Shown: positions 1-8,234 of the stretch, in pieces
Layout: each line of letters starts with the position of its first letter
Numbering within the stretch: the stretch's first letter is position 1
Source of the DNA: Kiritimatiellota bacterium
GTDB taxonomy: Bacteria > Verrucomicrobiota > Lentisphaeria > Oligosphaerales > JAADHN01
DNA: 49,851 nucleotides
NCBI GenBank assembly: GCA_013151865.1
Contig: JAADHN010000153.1
Location: 3,568 to 53,418 of the forward strand
Direction of reading: 5' to 3'
Made by a program: the position numbers and the translations under genes
Notes under the pieces: model-generated
What the model saw: only the letters and a program-made list of their open reading frames with translations
Told to the model about the DNA's origin: nothing
Database searches by the model: none

Positions 1-23
1 CCCGCCGCAAGATCCGTGGCGGG
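1..23. terminator. GC-rich hairpin at window edge, possible terminator
   Basis: The first 23 bases can fold into an 8-pair stem (CCCGCCGC with GTGGCGGG, one G-T pair) around a 7-base loop. It lies 45 bases beyond the stop codon of the minus-strand lactonase gene, where a terminator would be expected. Any T-tract would fall outside the window, so this is only a candidate. Confidence 0.25.
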
Positions 24-67
24 TCCCGTCTTTACCCACAATAAACAACCACCGTCTCGATTGTCTA

Positions 68-946
68 TCACGAACCGGACATTTGCGGCGCCCTTTGCCC
101 GGCAAGGCAAGCATCCCCGGCCGCCAACCGATACGCTTCCACTGCGGTCCCGCCCAGGATCCGGGCCTGCTCGGTCTCGGACAGGCCCGCAATAAACCGG
201 GTAACGATTTGATGCCACCGGCGGTATGGACAGGCGACAAGGCAGACGGGCCAGTCGGAACCGAACATCAACCGGGCCGGGCCGAACGCCTCCAAGACCG
301 TTTCCAGGTACGGCTGCAGTTGCTCTTCGGTCCAGTTCCGATAATCCGCCTCGGTCACCAAACCGGAGATTTTGCAGTATATCCGGTCGCGACCGGCCAA
401 CTCTCGCATCCTCGTCGCCCAAGGCTCGAAGACGTTATTCCGAATGCACGGTTTGGCGATATGGTCGAGAACGAAACACTGCCCCGGGTGCCGGTCCACC
501 AACTCGATGGCTTCCGGCAACTGCCGCTCGTGGATCAGGATGTCGTAGGCCAAGCCTGTTTCCGAAAGCAGGTCGATGCCCCGATTGAAGTCGGCGTGGA
601 GCATGAAGCCCTCCGGCTCGCCTTGCACCACGTGTCGGACCGCCTTCAGAACGGGACGCTCCGCGAACCGTTCGAGGAGCTTCCCGACACCCGGATCGAC
701 CAGCGGGACCCAACCCACCACGCCCTTCACGAACGGACTCGTCGCAGCCAATCCAAGCAACCATTCTGTCTCTTCGATACATTGGCGCGCCTGAACCGAA
801 ACCACGCCGTCGATGTCTGCGGCGGCAATTTCCAGCTCCAGATCGCCAGGCAAAAAATCCCGACGGATGACCGCCATGGCGTCGTCGATCCAATCGTACT
901 CAGCCGGGTTGTAGCGCCAGAAATGATGATGGGCGTCAATTTTCAT
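68..946 (-). CDS. Amidohydrolase-family sugar lactonase (L-fuconolactonase/rhamnonolactonase type)
   Basis: This 292-residue protein belongs to the amidohydrolase-2 TIM-barrel family (COG3618), whose characterised members include L-fucono- and L-rhamnono-lactonases. The N-terminus [14 protein letters not shown] carries the metal-site HxH motif. DHIAKP in the middle and FGSDWPVC near the C-terminus supply the other conserved His and Asp. The ATG at 946 was chosen because homology begins exactly there; the open frame continues upstream but without family-like sequence. An aldo/keto reductase resembling sugar 1-dehydrogenases lies upstream on the same strand, which would make the lactone this enzyme opens. 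Cytoplasmic, with no signal peptide. The family is well supported. The exact sugar (fucose, galactose or rhamnose series) is inference. Confidence 0.85.
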   Translation of the reverse strand: MKIDAHHHFWRYNPAEYDWIDDAMAVIRRDFLPGDLELEIAAADIDGVVSVQARQCIEETEWLLGLAATSPFVKGVVGWVPLVDPGVGKLLERFAERPVLKAVRHVVQGEPEGFMLHADFNRGIDLLSETGLAYDILIHERQLPEAIELVDRHPGQCFVLDHIAKPCIRNNVFEPWATRMRELAGRDRIYCKISGLVTEADYRNWTEEQLQPYLETVLEAFGPARLMFGSDWPVCLVACPYRRWHQIVTRFIAGLSETEQARILGGTAVEAYRLAAGDACLAGQRAPQMSGS

Positions 947-1202
947 GACAATCTTTGGCCTCGCTGGGAGTCGGCGCGTCCCGCAGTGGCTTCGGACGAA
1001 TTCGAGGCGCAGGGGGACAAGGCGCCGCAACGAGGGGCCCCTTCCGTACAACATGTACAGAAAATGCAGACCTCTCCAGTGCGCCGTCGTCGCCGACCCT
1101 CCGCGCGTTCTGCGTCCACGCCCTTGTGCCTTCAGCACGACCGACTTGATGCAGCCTGTGCGGTGATGGACGCGTGCGGATCACATCCCTCCCGCGGCCA
1201 AA

Positions 1203-2222
1203 TCATGAACCGAAGCGGTCGGAAATCGCCTGCCAAAAGGCTTGGGGAATCGAGTGCTGCACCAGGCCGACATTTTCCCGTACGCGTTCCGGACGGCTGG
1301 TGTTCAGAGCCACGCTAACCACGCCCGGCGCCGACAGCGCATATTGCACGCAGGCGGCCGCCGGCTGCACTCCGTAGTTGCGGCACACCGCAAAGAACTG
1401 TTCCCGCCAGTCGAACAGCGCCTGATGTTCCGGCGTATCCGGCTCGATCATCTTGTAATCAAAATACTTGCCCCCGACCAGGAACCCGGCGTGAAACACA
1501 GCCGAATTAACGATCCCCACCTTGCGCGCCGCCAGCGACCGCATGAATTCGAGCAGTTCCGGCGGGTGCCGGTAGATCGTCATGCTGTTGGCGAACATGA
1601 CCCAGTCCAGCTTCACGTGGTCGTCCACCTCGCGGACCACACGCCAATCTTTTGCTCCAATGCCGACCCCGGCCACTTTGCCGGCCATTTTCAATTCCGC
1701 GAGCGCCCGGTAGGCCCCCACGACGTTCTCAAGCCGTTTTCGACGGTCGTCGGGCGACGATGCCGCGGCAAGGACCTCGTCCGGATCGTGGACCGAGACC
1801 AGCTTCGGGGCGTACGTCTCCCCCAGCAGCTCGCAGCCCTGCTCCCAGCACCGCAGGATGCCGTCGTAGCCAACACATTGTTCCGCGTCGAACCGAAGGC
1901 CCGCCCAAACCCCCGGCTCGAACGTGGGCTCCGGACCTTGCAAGGGAACGCGCAGCCACCCCAGTTTGTTGCTGATGATGATGCGCTCCGACGGGATGTT
2001 CAATGTCCGCAGTCCCCGGCCGATCACCTCGAGAGCCAATCCCGCGCCGTACTTTCCCGCGGAGTCCGCAACCACCGGGCCGTCCACGTTGGCGAACCAT
2101 TCCCGAATGATAGCGGACTTCGTGTCATCCGACAGGGGCTGATAGAGATTCCCCAGGCAACTGGTCCCGAAGACAATTGGCGGCACCTCGAGCCCCGTCT
2201 CACCCAAAGGACGATACTGCAC
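1203..2222 (-). CDS. Aldo/keto reductase, D-threo-aldose 1-dehydrogenase (L-fucose dehydrogenase) type
   Basis: A 339-residue aldo/keto reductase. The start YRPLGETGLEVPPIVFGTS is typical of the family. The catalytic Asp/Tyr/Lys/His region is represented by ADSAGKYGAGLALEVIG, ISNKLGW and SVHDPD. The ADSAGKYG motif resembles aldose 1-dehydrogenases that oxidise L-fucose or L-galactose to the 1,5-lactone. The chosen start is the GTG at 2222, because AAGGAG lies nine bases upstream and the protein then begins at VQYRPLG. A longer frame from 2498 would add 92 low-complexity residues unlike the family. The downstream neighbour is a lactonase and the upstream neighbour a zinc alcohol dehydrogenase, so the three probably form one catabolic unit. 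Substrate is inferred. Confidence 0.85.
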   Translation of the reverse strand: MQYRPLGETGLEVPPIVFGTSCLGNLYQPLSDDTKSAIIREWFANVDGPVVADSAGKYGAGLALEVIGRGLRTLNIPSERIIISNKLGWLRVPLQGPEPTFEPGVWAGLRFDAEQCVGYDGILRCWEQGCELLGETYAPKLVSVHDPDEVLAAASSPDDRRKRLENVVGAYRALAELKMAGKVAGVGIGAKDWRVVREVDDHVKLDWVMFANSMTIYRHPPELLEFMRSLAARKVGIVNSAVFHAGFLVGGKYFDYKMIEPDTPEHQALFDWREQFFAVCRNYGVQPAAACVQYALSAPGVVSVALNTSRPERVRENVGLVQHSIPQAFWQAISDRFGS

Positions 2223-2440
2223 GGCGGCCGACTCCTTGTTCTCAACCCTCCAGACGCCGAGGCGCACCATCGCTCGTCCGTCTCCCCTGACGAGGCTGCC
2301 GAACACCGTCGTTCCCGGCGGCAAGCTGCGACTGCCGCTTTCGTCCTCAGCGTCCGGCGGGCCGCGGAGGTCGGGACTGGGGCCGCTGCCTCCAAACCGC
2401 GTTGCCGGGGCCCGCCGCCGTTGAATTCGTTTCGCCCGTC

Positions 2441-3469
2441 TTACTCGCCGGATACCTCGACCAGGACCCTGGTGAACGCGGCGGGGGCCGCACTCCAATC
2501 GCGCAGCGCCCGGCCGGCCTCAGCCATGGGGACGACCCGACTCACCATCCGATCGACAGGGACCTTGCCGGAAGCCAGTCGATCCATGACGGCCGGGAAA
2601 TCCTTCGGTGTGGCGTTCCGGGAACCGCGGATGTCCAGTTCCCGCTGCACGAACAACTTGGTCTCATAGCAGACAGGCTCTTTGGCGTATCCGATGTAAA
2701 CAACCCGACCGGTGAACGCCGTCACCTGGATCGCCATCCGGTAAGTGGCCGGCAAGCCGATAGCTTCGATGGCCAAGTCCACGCCGTCGCCGCCCGTCAG
2801 ACGAGCAATTTCGGCAGCAACGTCGACCGCTCCCGATTTGAGTGTCTCGGCGGCGCCGGCCGCCCGGGCCGTCTGAAGCTTGGCGTCGTCGATGTCCACG
2901 GCAATCGTACGGGCCCCGCGGGCAGCCGCACCGGCGACCGCGCCCAAACCAACGGCCCCGCAACCGAACACCGCGACCGTGTCCTCCGGCGCACACTCCC
3001 CGCGGTCCACCGCATGGAACCCCACGGTCAACGGTTCGACCAGGGCCAGCCGTGTGTTGTCCAAGCGGTCGTGCGTGAATAGATCCTTGTACGGCACAAC
3101 GATAAACTCCGTCAACGCGCCGGAGCGCTGGACCCCAAGTGTGGCGTTGTCGCGGCAGGCGTTGGAACGACCGCGGCGACAGGCGGGGCAACTTCCGCAC
3201 GCGGTATACGGCGAGAGCGTCACGTTCGCCCCGACGCGCCAGCGGCCGGGCACGCCCGCACCGAGCTGTTCGATGGCGGCGGCCACCTCGTGCCCGGGAA
3301 TTCGCGGATACGAGACCAGCGGATTCAGCCCCCGGAACGTGCTCAGATCCGAGCCGCAGAACCCGACCATCCGCACCCGAAGCAACACTTCGCCCGGACC
3401 GGGGCCGGATGGGGCAGGCGCCTCGACAACGGCGGTCTTGCCGGGTGCAGTAATGAGAAATGCTTTCAT
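2441..3469 (-). CDS. Zinc-dependent medium-chain alcohol (sugar/sugar-acid) dehydrogenase
   Basis: A 342-residue medium-chain dehydrogenase/reductase. The catalytic zinc ligands appear as GFCGSD and PGHE. The four structural-zinc cysteines are in CGSCPACRRGRSNAC. The Rossmann glycine motif is FGCGAVGLGAV, followed by an acidic Asp in TIAVDID that favours NAD. It probably oxidises a polyol or 2-keto-3-deoxy sugar acid, because it precedes an aldose dehydrogenase and a lactonase on the same strand. That assignment rests on context only. The ATG at 3469 starts MKAFLITAPGK, the normal family N-terminus; 17 extra codons upstream look unrelated. A 24-base perfect palindrome lies about 80 bases before the start and could be its operator. 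Confidence 0.85.
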   Translation of the reverse strand: MKAFLITAPGKTAVVEAPAPSGPGPGEVLLRVRMVGFCGSDLSTFRGLNPLVSYPRIPGHEVAAAIEQLGAGVPGRWRVGANVTLSPYTACGSCPACRRGRSNACRDNATLGVQRSGALTEFIVVPYKDLFTHDRLDNTRLALVEPLTVGFHAVDRGECAPEDTVAVFGCGAVGLGAVAGAAARGARTIAVDIDDAKLQTARAAGAAETLKSGAVDVAAEIARLTGGDGVDLAIEAIGLPATYRMAIQVTAFTGRVVYIGYAKEPVCYETKLFVQRELDIRGSRNATPKDFPAVMDRLASGKVPVDRMVSRVVPMAEAGRALRDWSAAPAAFTRVLVEVSGE

Positions 3470-3545
3470 GATCGCGGTCCCTGTTGCCGTCGACAGGGCG
3501 GTCTCGGCGTTTTGAGGCACTCCTGGCCCCGGGGGAAACCTCAGG

Positions 3546-3569
3546 ACCGGTTGCCGGCCGGCAACCGGT
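3546..3569. promoter_or_regulatory. 24-bp perfect palindrome between cdsA and the alcohol dehydrogenase
   Basis: Positions 3546-3557 (ACCGGTTGCCGG) are the exact reverse complement of 3558-3569. As RNA this could form a 10-bp stem with a GGCC loop. It sits 80 bases downstream of the cdsA stop and 77 bases upstream of the dehydrogenase start, both on the minus strand. No T-tract follows, so an operator for the sugar genes or a Rho-type/structural terminator are both possible. Confidence 0.5.
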
Positions 3570-3648
3570 TACGACGCCGCGACGGAGGGTGTGAACAGAT
3601 ATGAGTCGAAGCGCGGTGCGGCCGGGTTTCCCTAGTGCGAACCGGGTC

Positions 3649-4554
3649 TCAGACGGCATTCATGGCGTGCGTTTTCAGGCTGACGATGAGCTGTATGCAG
3701 CCATAGAACGCCGGGGCGGTAAAAATGAGGCTGTCGAGCACATCCAGCACGCCGCCCAAGCCGGGGATCCGTCCGCTGTTCTTGCTGCCGGCGGCTCGTT
3801 TGAGTGCGGACTCCGCAATATCGCCGACGAAGCCGAGGATGGCCAAAAGGACCCCCAAGAAGATGGCGGTGGGATATCCGAGGACGGGGACCCCGCGGAC
3901 TTGGAAAGCGTCCCGGCCCAGCGCGACGAAAAGGACGGCCGTGATTACGCTGAAAACCATGCCGGCAATAAAGCCTTCCCAACTTTTTTTCGGGCTAAGC
4001 ATGGGCACGATTTTGTGGTTCCCGCCCGGAAGTCGGGCGCTCCAAGTGCCCAGAGTGTAGGCGCCGACATCGCCCAGCTTGGTCACGGCGATGAGGAAGA
4101 TCACCAGCAGCCGCCCGGACATGCGAAGTCCATCGCTGTAATAGAGGCGCGCAATAAAACTGAGGGACCAGATCAGGCACACGAACCCGGCCACGGATGC
4201 CACGAGGGCGAGCAGGGCATCGCGTCTGGGCGGGGGACCGATGAAAACGCTGAGGAACCCAAGCACGAGAAAGAAGGTCATCAACAGGACTTCCGCTCCG
4301 TTGAATACGGGCAGGTCCGCCACGCCTTCGATGGCGATGAGGGAGAGTAAAAGAACAGCGGCGATGGAGGTGAGGGCGGGCATGCCCGGCAAACCCATTT
4401 CCCGGGCCATGGCGAAGTACTCGTTCAGGGCGGCGTGAGAGAGAGCGAGGGCCAGGACGAGGAAGAGCAGGGCGCCGGGTAGTCCGGGCCACACCAAAGC
4501 GGCCAACGCGACGAAGCTGAACCCGATTCCGAAAACCAGGCGAGACCTAAGCAT
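3649..4554 (-). CDS. cdsA: Phosphatidate cytidylyltransferase (CDP-diacylglycerol synthase)
   Basis: A 301-residue polytopic membrane protein making CDP-diacylglycerol from CTP and phosphatidic acid for phospholipid synthesis. It has about seven to eight hydrophobic segments and the conserved cytoplasmic stretches KLGDVGAYTLG and SPKKSWEG. The C-terminal signature GDIAESALKRAAGSKNSG continues as PGLGGVLDVLDS. Compared with the E. coli signature, the Asp of K-D is Asn, the His of PGHGG is Leu and the Arg of LDR is Val; the two Asp of the DxxD pair remain. The ATG at 4554 overlaps the uppS stop by eight bases, indicating coupling. The usual dxr-rseP genes that follow cdsA elsewhere are absent; sugar dehydrogenase genes follow instead. 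Confidence 0.93.
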   Translation of the reverse strand: MLRSRLVFGIGFSFVALAALVWPGLPGALLFLVLALALSHAALNEYFAMAREMGLPGMPALTSIAAVLLLSLIAIEGVADLPVFNGAEVLLMTFFLVLGFLSVFIGPPPRRDALLALVASVAGFVCLIWSLSFIARLYYSDGLRMSGRLLVIFLIAVTKLGDVGAYTLGTWSARLPGGNHKIVPMLSPKKSWEGFIAGMVFSVITAVLFVALGRDAFQVRGVPVLGYPTAIFLGVLLAILGFVGDIAESALKRAAGSKNSGRIPGLGGVLDVLDSLIFTAPAFYGCIQLIVSLKTHAMNAV

Positions 4555-5308
4555 CGGCAACGCCTCCGAAACGGCGGCGGCGGCGACTATAGTCGTCGAT
4601 CGCGCGGAAGAATTCCTGTTCGGTGAAATCCGGCCAGTACGTGGAAGTCACCCACAGTTCGGCATAAGACGCCTGCCAAAGCAGGAAATTGCTCAACCGC
4701 ATTTCGCCGCTGGTTCGAATGATGAGGTCCGGGTCCGGCAAGCCGGCGGTATCGAGATGGGCGGTGACGGTGTTTTCGTCGATCCGGTCGGGATCGAGCC
4801 GACCGGCCCGAACCTCCCGTGCAATCCGGCGGACGGCAGTGGCGATTTCGGCTCGACCGCCGTAGCTGAGCGCAAGGGTAAGGACGCCCTCGGTGTAGGA
4901 ACTGGTTGCACGGCAGACGCGATCCAGCGTTTGCCGGACCGAGGCGGGAAGGCGTTCCAGATCGCCGATGGCATTGAGCCGAATGCGATGTTTTTTGAGA
5001 TCGCCGAGTCTTTCCTTGAGAAAGCGCTCCAAGAGTTCCATGAGGGCCCGGACTTCACCGGGCGGGCGACGCCAGTTCTCGGTACTGAACGCGTAGAGGG
5101 TCAGGTAACGAATGTGAGCGTCAGCGCAGGCCTTGACGACCCGCCGCACGCTTTGGGCCCCCCGGCGGTGACCTTCGATTCGCGGCAGTCCGCGTTCGCG
5201 GGCCCAGCGCCCATTGCCGTCCATGATGACCGCCACGTGCCGAGGCCGGTGATCGTCCGCCGGCACGATGGCGGACCGGGGAACTCGGCGTTCGGGGTGG
5301 TCTTCCAT
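4547..5308 (-). CDS. uppS: Isoprenyl transferase (undecaprenyl diphosphate synthase)
   Basis: A cis-prenyltransferase of 253 residues that builds the C55 lipid carrier for peptidoglycan and LPS. Motif I HVAVIMDGNGRWARERG contains the catalytic Asp. GHRRGAQSVRRVV, YLTLYAFSTENWRRP and the C-terminal DLIIRTSGEMRLSNFL with LWVTSTYWPDF complete the five conserved regions. The ATG at 5308 follows AGAGGA at about 13 bases. An in-frame GTG at 5338 would add ten residues but has no ribosome site. It lies between purA and cdsA on the same strand and overlaps cdsA. Confidence 0.95.
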   Translation of the reverse strand: MEDHPERRVPRSAIVPADDHRPRHVAVIMDGNGRWARERGLPRIEGHRRGAQSVRRVVKACADAHIRYLTLYAFSTENWRRPPGEVRALMELLERFLKERLGDLKKHRIRLNAIGDLERLPASVRQTLDRVCRATSSYTEGVLTLALSYGGRAEIATAVRRIAREVRAGRLDPDRIDENTVTAHLDTAGLPDPDLIIRTSGEMRLSNFLLWQASYAELWVTSTYWPDFTEQEFFRAIDDYSRRRRRFGGVADA

Positions 5309-5453
5309 CCGACTGCAAGTTTCCTCTGGTGTGTTCACAGGAAGCTATGGCGCCCGCATCGCCGTGCAGGGCTGCGCACCGCCGCTGCATGGCGTCAGTC
5401 ATCTTCACGGCATTCGCCGAACACTGCTCTCGCGCCGAGGCCCGGGGCCGCGC

Positions 5454-6728
5454 TCACGACACGGCGAAAGTCTGGGAACGCCGGGGTCCCACCGAGACCA
5501 GACCGATGGGGGCGCGGACCAGTTCCTCGAGTCGCCGCAGATACGCCTGTGCTTCAGCGGGAAGTTCGTCCCAATCAGCGGCCTGCGCAGTGGACTGCTT
5601 CCAGCCCGGGACCTCCTCGTACTGCGGCACGACGCGCTCGAGATCATCGGCCTCCGTCGGCACTCGATCGATGAGTTCGCCGCCGATCTCGTAGGCCGTG
5701 CAGATCTTGATGACATCCAGGCCGTCGAGTACGTCCAGTTTGGTCACGGCCAGTGTATCGGCCCCGTTGAGCATGACCGCGTAACGGGTGGCCACAGCGT
5801 CGAACCAGCCACAGCGCCGCGGCCGGCCGGTGGTGGCGCCGAACTCGCGTCCCTCTCGGCGGAGTCTCTCACCCAAATCATTCCGAAGCTCGGTGGGGAA
5901 CGGACCGCGCCCCACCCGGGTGGTGTAGGCTTTGGCGACGCCGACCACACGGTCGATCCGCGCCGGCGGCGCACCGGCGCCGGTGCACGCCCCTCCGGCC
6001 GTGGTATTGCTGCTGGTCACGTAGGGATAAGTCCCGAAGTCCACATCAAGCCACGTGCCCTGAGCCCCCTCGAAAAGCACTTCCCGGCCTTCCTCGAACG
6101 CCCGGTTCAAGGTCAAGACGGTGTCTTGAACCAAGGGGGCGAGTTCATGGGCCACGGCGGCAAGTTTCTTCCACTCCGCGTCGACGTCGAGTTCGGGAGC
6201 GGCGGCATCGCGGAGGATCCGATTGTAAAACGAGGCCTGCCGGCGGAAACGGACTTCCAGGCGGTCGAGCCGGCAAAGATCGGCGGCCCGAATTCCCACA
6301 CGATTGACTTTGTCGGCATAGGCCGGCCCGATGCCGCGCTTGGTGGTGCCGATCTTGTTCTCCGCGAGCTTTTGTTCCAACAGACCGTCGAGCAGACAAT
6401 GATACTGGAATACGAGTTGGCATCTGGAACTGATTTGAAGACGCCCGTCCACATTCAGACCACGGCGGCGCAGTTCCCGGATCTCGTCGAACAAGGCAAG
6501 GGGATTGACGACGACGCCGTTCCCGATGATACAAAGCGCCTGCTCGCGGATGATGCCGGAGGGGACGAGGTGCAGCACGAAGCGTTCCTCGCCCACCTCC
6601 ACGGTATGCCCGGCATTGTTTCCCCCCTGGAAACGCACGACGACCTCGGCGCTCTCGGTCAATACGTCGATGACTTTGCCCTTGCCCTCGTCCCCCCACT
6701 GGAGGCCTATGAGTACGGTGTTTGGCAT
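5454..6728 (-). CDS. purA: Adenylosuccinate synthetase
   Basis: A 424-residue enzyme joining IMP and aspartate with GTP in AMP synthesis. The P-loop QWGDEGKGK, NNAGHTV, GTTKRGIGPAY and GAQGTWLDVDFGTYPYVTSS are all present. The C-terminal guanine site contains the TKLDVLDG motif. Length matches the family. The open frame extends 78 codons upstream, but the ATG at 6728 begins MPNTVLIGLQWGDEG, the standard N-terminus, and GGAAG lies upstream of it. It heads a minus-strand series with uppS and cdsA and is divergent from mlaE. Confidence 0.96.
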   Translation of the reverse strand: MPNTVLIGLQWGDEGKGKVIDVLTESAEVVVRFQGGNNAGHTVEVGEERFVLHLVPSGIIREQALCIIGNGVVVNPLALFDEIRELRRRGLNVDGRLQISSRCQLVFQYHCLLDGLLEQKLAENKIGTTKRGIGPAYADKVNRVGIRAADLCRLDRLEVRFRRQASFYNRILRDAAAPELDVDAEWKKLAAVAHELAPLVQDTVLTLNRAFEEGREVLFEGAQGTWLDVDFGTYPYVTSSNTTAGGACTGAGAPPARIDRVVGVAKAYTTRVGRGPFPTELRNDLGERLRREGREFGATTGRPRRCGWFDAVATRYAVMLNGADTLAVTKLDVLDGLDVIKICTAYEIGGELIDRVPTEADDLERVVPQYEEVPGWKQSTAQAADWDELPAEAQAYLRRLEELVRAPIGLVSVGPRRSQTFAVS

Positions 6729-7318
6729 AATGATCTGGTCTTCCGAGTTGCGGTTTTGGTCGATGCTGTCCTCTGGGGCGCCGCCGGGTCCGAGAGAGAT
6801 CGGAGGCCCTATCTCGAATAATAACGCATGAGCCATTTGCTGCGACAGCGTATCTCGACCGGCTTCGGAACATTGCTGCAGTCCGCCGCCCCGGGCCGTG
6901 TTTCGAAACAGTCCGTACGGCGTTCGACGCAATGCCTCCGTGTACGCTGCCTCCTCTCGCAACGAAGTTCATGAATCAATCAGGGCCTATGGGGGTCCCC
7001 TATCGGTCGGCAGAAACCTGAGAACAAAACGCCGGGACACTCCGACCGCGTTCGAACCTTTTCCGACTGCATTCTAACGTAATTCCCGGGGAGGTGAATT
7101 CAATCACAGCGGCAGCGATGAACGACGCCGGCGATCACAGCATGGGCCCGCCCGGTGGCGAGTATGCGCATACCGTCCGAACCCGCCGGAATCGACGGGG
7201 GTTGCGTGGTATAGTATACGTGGGCGGTACTGTATCGACGACCGGTCGGGTCAGGCGGTCCGGCCGAGTGCATCCGCCTCTTACGTGGCAAGGTTGTCGG
7301 CGGGAGAATGACTTACGC
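6729..7318. other. 590-base gap between divergent purA and mlaE holding repeat copy A
   Basis: No convincing coding frame is present. The gap contains copy A of the three-copy element (about 6820-6980). A further 45 bases ending near 7023 also resemble the bases after copy C (shared CGGCAGAAAC). A TATAGTATAC stretch at 7210-7219 lacks a good -35 partner. The promoters of both divergent operons must lie here, but I cannot place them. Confidence 0.6.
6820..6980 (+). repeat. Copy A of a three-copy intergenic element, possible structured RNA
   Basis: This copy shares ordered blocks with 10226-10402 and 16402-16570. They are a stem half ACGC (6824-6827), ten bases, TGCTGCGA (6838-6845), the other stem half GCGT (6848-6851), ATTGCTG (6872-6878), a hairpin at 6893-6914 (GGGC with GTCC around TGTTTCGAAACA), GCAATG (about 6929), CCTCTCGC (6953-6960) and CATGAA. 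ACGC/GCGT replaces the ATGC/GCAT of the other copies, a compensatory change. Its strand is given by the shared orientation; whether it is transcribed is unknown. Confidence 0.65.
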
Positions 7319-8122
7319 ATGAAGGTACTTGAGCCGGAATACCTGGACCCTCCGGACAACCCCGCTGCCGCGGTCGGCCGTGATCTGCTTCTGGCGGTGC
7401 GAAACGCCGGGCGAGCGTTGCTGATTCTGGGCGAAGCGATCTTGTGGCTGCCGGAAGTATTCCGCCGCCGGCGGGAAACGGTCCGGGAACTTTACTTGTG
7501 CGGAGTCAAGAGTATCGGCGTCACCTCGACTGTCGCTCTTTTCACGGGGATGATCCTCTCCCTGCAGGCGGGGTTGGTGTTGCGCGATTATGGACAGCAA
7601 GTCCAAGTCGGCACATTGGTGGCGCAAACCATGTGCCGAGAGATGGGACCGTTTATGACCGCGTTGATCCTGGCGGCGAGCGTGGGCTCGGCCATGGCGG
7701 CGGAAATCGGGACGATGGCGGTATCGGAAGAGATATCCGCCCTGCACGTCATGTCCATCAACCCGGTGCGCTTCCTGGTGACTCCGCGTCTGGCCGCTTT
7801 CATCATCATGTGTCCCGTCCTGACGATATACACCAACGTCGTGGGCGTCATGGGGGGAATGCTTGTGGCTTACACCCAGTTGGGAGTGGCGCCGTCCGCG
7901 TATTACCGGAACGCCCTCGAATACCTGCACAACAAGGCGGTTTACGTGGGGCTTTTGAAGGCCCTGGTTTTCGGCGCCATCGTGGTGACGGTCGCCTGCT
8001 ACCAGGGACTGAGCGCGCGGGACGGCGCCGTGGGTGTGGGGCGTGCCACCCGTAAAACGGTGGTGCATTCGTTTCTTCTGGTGTTGGTGACCGGTTACGT
8101 CATCACGCGTCTCTTCTATTGA
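7319..8122 (+). CDS. mlaE: MlaE-family lipid ABC transporter permease
   Basis: A 267-residue inner-membrane permease of the MlaE/YrbE family, which moves phospholipids between membranes with an MlaF ATPase and an MlaD substrate-binding ring. Family-typical stretches include TSTVALFTGMILSLQAG, REMGPFMTALILAASVGSAMAAEIGTM and SINPVRFLVTPRLAA, with about five membrane segments. The start is the ATG at 7319 (MKVLEPEY), preceded by GGGAGA; 75 upstream codons in the same frame do not resemble the family. mlaF and mlaD follow, so the three core transporter parts are together. MlaB and MlaC are not encoded nearby. Confidence 0.92.
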   Translation: MKVLEPEYLDPPDNPAAAVGRDLLLAVRNAGRALLILGEAILWLPEVFRRRRETVRELYLCGVKSIGVTSTVALFTGMILSLQAGLVLRDYGQQVQVGTLVAQTMCREMGPFMTALILAASVGSAMAAEIGTMAVSEEISALHVMSINPVRFLVTPRLAAFIIMCPVLTIYTNVVGVMGGMLVAYTQLGVAPSAYYRNALEYLHNKAVYVGLLKALVFGAIVVTVACYQGLSARDGAVGVGRATRKTVVHSFLLVLVTGYVITRLFY

Positions 8123-8234
8123 ACTTGAACTCCGCCGGGGGGATTCTCCCGGGCTGTCCTTTCAGCGCGCAGCTGAGCAACGAACGGTTTCGTGCGGACT
8201 TCGCGACGGTCGCCCGGGATCCCGCCCTTGCAAC

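Noticed and set aside
1167-1212. A possible fourth copy of the intergenic element near the aldo/keto reductase end
   Set aside because: Only the terminal CCCTCCCGCG...ATCATGAA portion resembles the others; TGCTGCGA and ATTGCTG blocks are missing.
7202-7219. TATAGTATAC as a promoter for mlaE
   Set aside because: No acceptable -35 sequence lies 16-18 bases away on either strand.
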